Below, piece after piece: positions 5,496 to 5,699 of a stretch of DNA of 5,699 nucleotides. The DNA is from an uncultured Ruminococcus sp. Its GTDB lineage: Bacteria; Bacillota; Clostridia; Oscillospirales; Acutalibacteraceae. The translations under genes were made by a program, and so were the position numbers. How positions within the stretch are numbered: the stretch's first letter is position 1; each line of letters opens with the position of its first letter. The notes beneath the pieces were generated by a model. It saw nothing but the letters and a program-made list of their open reading frames with translations, was not told the origin of the DNA and ran no database searches. Location: positions 1 through 5,699 of the forward strand of contig CACYDY010000252.1 in the NCBI GenBank assembly GCA_902773245.1, written 5' to 3'.

Positions 5496-5505
5496 GTTGT
5501 AAAAT
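5477..5505 (+). promoter_or_regulatory. Promoter of the right-end gene
   Basis: The -35 box TTGTAA (5477-5482) and -10 box TAAAAT (5500-5505) are 17 bp apart. TTGTAAAAT occurs twice, at 5477-5485 and 5497-5505, with a 20-bp period. A second overlapping pair, TTGAAA (5456-5461) with TAAAAT (5480-5485), is also possible. The start would be near 5512, with a leader of about 86 nt. Confidence 0.55.
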
Positions 5506-5584
5506 ATAAGAGAACAGCCGATCATATACTGCGAAAACGGCAGGCAGAGAAAAACTGCGCAAACTTCTTTCGATAATACTGTTT

Positions 5585-5590
5585 AGGAGG
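5585..5590 (+). promoter_or_regulatory. Strong ribosome binding site for a TTG start
   Basis: AGGAGG ends 8 nt before TTG 5599. The strength of this site and its spacing are the main grounds for accepting the non-ATG start. Confidence 0.8.
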
Positions 5591-5598
5591 AAATTATT

Positions 5599-5699
5599 TT
5601 GGCTGATAACAAAAACGATAAGCATAAAAATAAAAAGCAGCTAACTGATGAGCAAAACGATCGGACGGTTGCGGAGAATGAGAATGAAAAAGCACAAAA
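5599..5699 (+). CDS. Unidentified protein, charged N-terminus, 5' part only
   Basis: A TTG start behind AGGAGG opens a frame of 33 complete codons that is still open at the right edge. The visible residues begin MADNKNDKHKNKKQ and continue with an acidic, Asn/Glu-rich stretch ending near ENEKAQ. There is no hydrophobic segment yet, and the sequence is very polar and probably unstructured. Such tails often precede a membrane segment or a folded domain in Clostridia, but nothing here identifies the family. It is transcribed divergently from the mutase and has its own promoter candidates. I do not recognise the gene. Confidence 0.65.
   Translation, partial: MADNKNDKHKNKKQLTDEQNDRTVAENENEKAQ

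Noticed and set aside
5529..5558. CTGC/GCAG and GCAG/CTGC back-to-back mini-hairpins in the leader of the right-end gene
   Set aside because: Each stem is only 4 bp, too weak to claim as a regulatory structure.

Overview
The window looks like a low-to-moderate-GC Gram-positive chromosome, most likely an anaerobic Clostridia of the Oscillospiraceae/Ruminococcus type. The grounds are strong GGAGG-type ribosome binding sites, near-consensus housekeeping promoters, A/T-rich intergenic DNA, two probable TTG starts, a Gram-positive lipoprotein and a DUF11-type protein with a gut-Clostridia-style N-terminus. The taxon is an inference. There is no tRNA, rRNA, CRISPR, insertion sequence or phage gene.

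Layout from left to right: (1) the 5' part of a DUF11-like repeat protein on the minus strand, running off the left edge; (2) a divergent promoter region (351-606) with one promoter facing each way and a stem-loop at the predicted 5' end of the DUF11 transcript; (3) a CapA/PgsA-like metallophosphatase lipoprotein on the plus strand (607-1872); (4) a bidirectional terminator (1879-1909); (5) a membrane-anchored NodB-family polysaccharide deacetylase on the minus strand (1934-3100) with a perfect TTGACA-17-TATAAT promoter; (6) a terminator (3231-3261) ending the next unit; (7) a full-length phosphoglucomutase/phosphomannomutase on the minus strand (3279-5039); (8) a roughly 550-bp divergent intergenic region (5054-5598) that holds the mutase promoter, a structured leader of about 170 nt with a possible overlapping leader peptide, two DnaA-box-like sites, and a plus-strand promoter overlapped by an inverted repeat; (9) the first 33 codons of a plus-strand gene starting with TTG, running off the right edge.

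Each complete gene has its own promoter or terminator, so this is a set of single-gene units, not one operon. The shared theme is the cell envelope: the mutase supplies sugar-1-phosphates for surface glycans, the deacetylase modifies peptidoglycan or another N-acetylated glycan outside the membrane, and the CapA-like lipoprotein and DUF11 protein are likely surface factors. No clearly novel multi-gene system is visible. The most interesting item is the mutase leader, where a 37-codon upstream frame overlaps the mutase start and its ribosome binding site can be masked by an RNA stem.
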